From: Alphaproteobacteria bacterium
GTDB lineage: Bacteria; Pseudomonadota; Alphaproteobacteria; Rhizobiales; Xanthobacteraceae
DNA: 8,294 nucleotides
Direction of reading: 5' to 3'
NCBI GenBank assembly: GCA_005884855.1
Contig: VAZS01000207.1
Coordinates: 1-8,294, forward strand
Part shown: one piece after another, positions 6,570-8,294 of the stretch
How positions within the stretch are numbered: position 1 is the stretch's first letter
Layout of the letters: each line of letters begins with the position of its first letter
Made by a program: the position numbers and the translations under genes
The notes under the pieces: model-generated
The model's database searches: none
Told to the model about the DNA's origin: nothing
The model's input: the letters and a program-made list of their open reading frames with translations, nothing else

Positions 6570-7979
6570 ATGAGAATGTTGACACTCGTCGCCTTTTTGG
6601 CGGCGGCATGCGCGGGCATGCCCGTTGCATCTGCGCAACAGGTGCCGGCTACACCGGCCGAGGTTGCTCAGCCTGGAGGAAAGATACCGGGCGCCCCGAA
6701 ATTGGCGCTCGTCAAAGTTGCTGACGGGTTTCATGATCCGGTCGGCGTTACCGCTGCTAATGACGGTTCGGGGCGCATCTTTGTCGTGGAGCGTGCAGGC
6801 CGCGTCAGAGTGGTCGACAAGAGCGGCAAGGCATTGCCCGAACCCTTTATCGATCTGACCAACTTCAACCCGCTCGGCACCGATGTGCAAACAGGGTTTG
6901 TCGAGCAGGGGCTCTGGTCAGTCGCATTCCATCCCAAGTTCAAGGACAATGGTTACGTCTACGTCCACTACGCCTCGCTTCCTTTCAACGGCGCCTCGAT
7001 CATTGCGAGAGTCACCGTCGATCCCAAGAGTCCCAATCAAGTAACCAAGGAGCAATTCACGAAATCCGTGAAGGTGCTCATGAACATTCCTCAGCCCTAC
7101 TATAACCACTATGGCGGCATGATTGCCTTCGGTCCCGATGGCAAGCTCTACATTGGCAAGGGTGACGCCGGCTGGGAGGGCGACCCACTTAACGCCGGGC
7201 AAAACCTGAACGTTCTCTGGGGTAAGCTTCTGCGGATCGACGTCGACGCCGACGACGATACGCCGTACACGATTCCAAAGGACAATCCCTTTGCCAAGGC
7301 GGACAAACCACAGCTGATGTCACTGTTCGGAATCACCGAGCAGGGCTTCACGGTAAACAAGATCGGCTCGCGGCCGGAGATCTGGGCCTACGGTCTTCGC
7401 AATCCCTACATGTTCCATTTTGACCAGAAATCCGGCGACCTCTTCATCGCTGATGTCGGCCAGAACCACTGGGAAGAGATCAACTATCAGCCCGCATCTT
7501 CGAAAGGCGGTGAAAACTACGGCTGGAAATTCAATGAGGGCTCGTATTGCCATCCGGCGATGTCGGCCGATCAGAAATGTCCAATTGTTGGTGTGTTGCC
7601 CGTTGCTGAATACCCTCACCCTGAGTCCTTTGAGAACGGGACCAAGGCCGATAACGGCGGCTGCTCGTCGCAGGGGCTTGGCGTCGCTAACTACGGTGGC
7701 TTGAACAAGACCTACATGGTTGGCGACTGGTGCTCGGGCCGGTTGTTTGGGGTGGCCTGGGATGACAGCGCCAAGAAGTGGCAGATGCAAGAGTTCATGC
7801 AAACGCAACTTCAGTTCACTGCGGGCAGTGTCGATGCAGATGGGACTGTGTTGGCGGTGAATTGCTACTGCTTCTACACCGAAGATAAGGGACCCGACCG
7901 CAATCCGGCCGGTGCGCTCTGGCGCATTCTACCGGCGGACAAGGTTCCCGCCGGCGCGGAACTCGCCAAGGCGAAGTGA
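6570..7979 (+). CDS. Periplasmic PQQ-dependent sugar (aldose) dehydrogenase
   Basis: This 469-residue protein is a soluble-glucose-dehydrogenase/YliI-type beta-propeller quinoprotein that oxidises aldoses or related alcohols/aldehydes in the periplasm using PQQ. A Sec signal peptide with an AlaSerAla cleavage site ends near residue 22. Family motifs include VGVTAANDGSGRIFVVER, GLWSVAFHPKF, NHYGGMIAFGPDGKLYIG with His180 in the catalytic base position, RPEIWAYGLRNPYMF with Arg277 and Asn278, DVGQNHWEEINY, and GENYGWKFNEGSYC from about residue 314. Six cysteines lie in the C-terminal third of the mature protein, compatible with disulphides. The exact substrate cannot be read from sequence. It has its own AGGAG site, follows the ebo operon in the same direction, and is closed by a strong hairpin terminator. 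The cytochrome starting downstream is a plausible electron acceptor. Confidence 0.9.
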   Translation: MRMLTLVAFLAAACAGMPVASAQQVPATPAEVAQPGGKIPGAPKLALVKVADGFHDPVGVTAANDGSGRIFVVERAGRVRVVDKSGKALPEPFIDLTNFNPLGTDVQTGFVEQGLWSVAFHPKFKDNGYVYVHYASLPFNGASIIARVTVDPKSPNQVTKEQFTKSVKVLMNIPQPYYNHYGGMIAFGPDGKLYIGKGDAGWEGDPLNAGQNLNVLWGKLLRIDVDADDDTPYTIPKDNPFAKADKPQLMSLFGITEQGFTVNKIGSRPEIWAYGLRNPYMFHFDQKSGDLFIADVGQNHWEEINYQPASSKGGENYGWKFNEGSYCHPAMSADQKCPIVGVLPVAEYPHPESFENGTKADNGGCSSQGLGVANYGGLNKTYMVGDWCSGRLFGVAWDDSAKKWQMQEFMQTQLQFTAGSVDADGTVLAVNCYCFYTEDKGPDRNPAGALWRILPADKVPAGAELAKAK

Positions 7980-8004
7980 GGCTTGGGGCATTTACGCGAA
8001 AAGC

Positions 8005-8040
8005 ATCATCGCTCGCCTGGTCGCGGGCGATGATTGTTTT
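8005..8040 (+). terminator. Rho-independent terminator after the PQQ dehydrogenase gene
   Basis: A 12-bp stem (ATCATCGCTCGC at 8005-8016 with GCGGGCGATGAT at 8023-8034, one T-G wobble) encloses the six-base loop CTGGTC and is followed by TTGTTTT. It begins 25 bases after the dehydrogenase stop. It should separate the dehydrogenase transcript from the cytochrome gene, although the short distance leaves little room for a separate promoter. Confidence 0.82.
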
Positions 8041-8061
8041 GAATGACTGAGATCGAAACCC

Positions 8062-8294
8062 ATGTTGTCCAATCGCTTTCGACAATTCGCCATAAGATTG
8101 TTGTCCGTCAATGCGCTGGGCGTCTCGCTCGCATCGGCCGGGGACGTGGCCGATTTCAAGAGCCCGTGGGACAATTCGCCGATGACTTTCGAACTGCAGC
8201 CGGGCGAGGTCGAGACGCCGGCGGTCACGAAATTCAAGAAGACAGGAGACAACGAATATCGTGGCAACACCGACGCGATCGCCAACGGCAAAAC
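8062..8294 (+). CDS. Secreted c-type cytochrome, cytochrome cL (XoxG/MoxG)-like, 5' part only
   Basis: The frame is open to the window end (77 codons seen). It begins with a basic n-region and a hydrophobic stretch (RLLSVNALGVSLASA) with probable cleavage after residue 26, so the product is periplasmic. The following MTFELQPGEVETPAVTKFKK and the GDNEYRGNTDAIANGK segment resemble the region before the haem site in cytochrome cL, the electron acceptor of PQQ methanol dehydrogenases (AV..F..TG.N.Y.G...AIA.GK). The CXXCH haem motif would lie beyond the window, so the haem is not seen. A TGA at 8044 in the same frame rules out an earlier start, and the ribosome-binding site is weak. No promoter was identified in the 21 bases after the terminator. 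Confidence 0.68.
   Translation, partial: MLSNRFRQFAIRLLSVNALGVSLASAGDVADFKSPWDNSPMTFELQPGEVETPAVTKFKKTGDNEYRGNTDAIANGK

Noticed and set aside
7320..7808. Minus-strand open frame of 162 codons
   Set aside because: Antisense shadow of the PQQ dehydrogenase with no recognisable motif.

Overview
The window is a GC-rich stretch with tightly packed genes, ATGA/GTGA start-stop overlaps and a methylotroph-type PQQ dehydrogenase/cytochrome region at its right edge. Together these suggest an alphaproteobacterium of the Hyphomicrobiales (Bradyrhizobium-like or a facultative methylotroph). This is inferred from gene content and style; no rRNA or marker gene is present.

Layout. Positions 1-149 hold nothing I recognise. 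Positions 150-395 are two identical 123-bp tandem copies that include the 3' end of the first gene. Positions 342-1739 (minus) encode an alkaline-phosphatase/nucleotide-pyrophosphatase-superfamily protein of the EboF type. A 217-bp divergent spacer with a perfect inverted repeat separates it from a plus-strand operon: eboD (dehydroquinate-synthase-like sugar phosphate cyclase), eboE (TIM-barrel metabolite traffic protein), eboC (UbiA-like membrane prenyltransferase homologue, broken by a frameshift with probable internal deletion), eboA, and a small four-helix membrane protein resembling DUF6220. After a 156-bp gap come a secreted PQQ-dependent sugar (aldose) dehydrogenase, a strong hairpin terminator, and the start of a secreted protein resembling the N-terminus of cytochrome cL (XoxG/MoxG type), cut by the window end.

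How the genes work together. The ebo set is known from eustigmatophyte plastids and many bacteria. In Nostoc it is needed for moving scytonemin precursors to the periplasm, and related genes in Pseudomonas are linked to bioactive secondary metabolites. Its biochemical product is not established. Here it lies beside a periplasmic PQQ enzyme and a putative electron-acceptor cytochrome. The TatD-like eboB is not in the window, and eboC looks inactivated, so this copy of the pathway may be decaying or may depend on genes elsewhere.

The points most worth following are the broken eboC inside an otherwise intact operon, the fresh 123-bp duplication at the end of the eboF-like gene, the linkage of ebo to PQQ/cytochrome genes with an added DUF6220-like gene, and the altered metal-site residues of the EboF-like protein.
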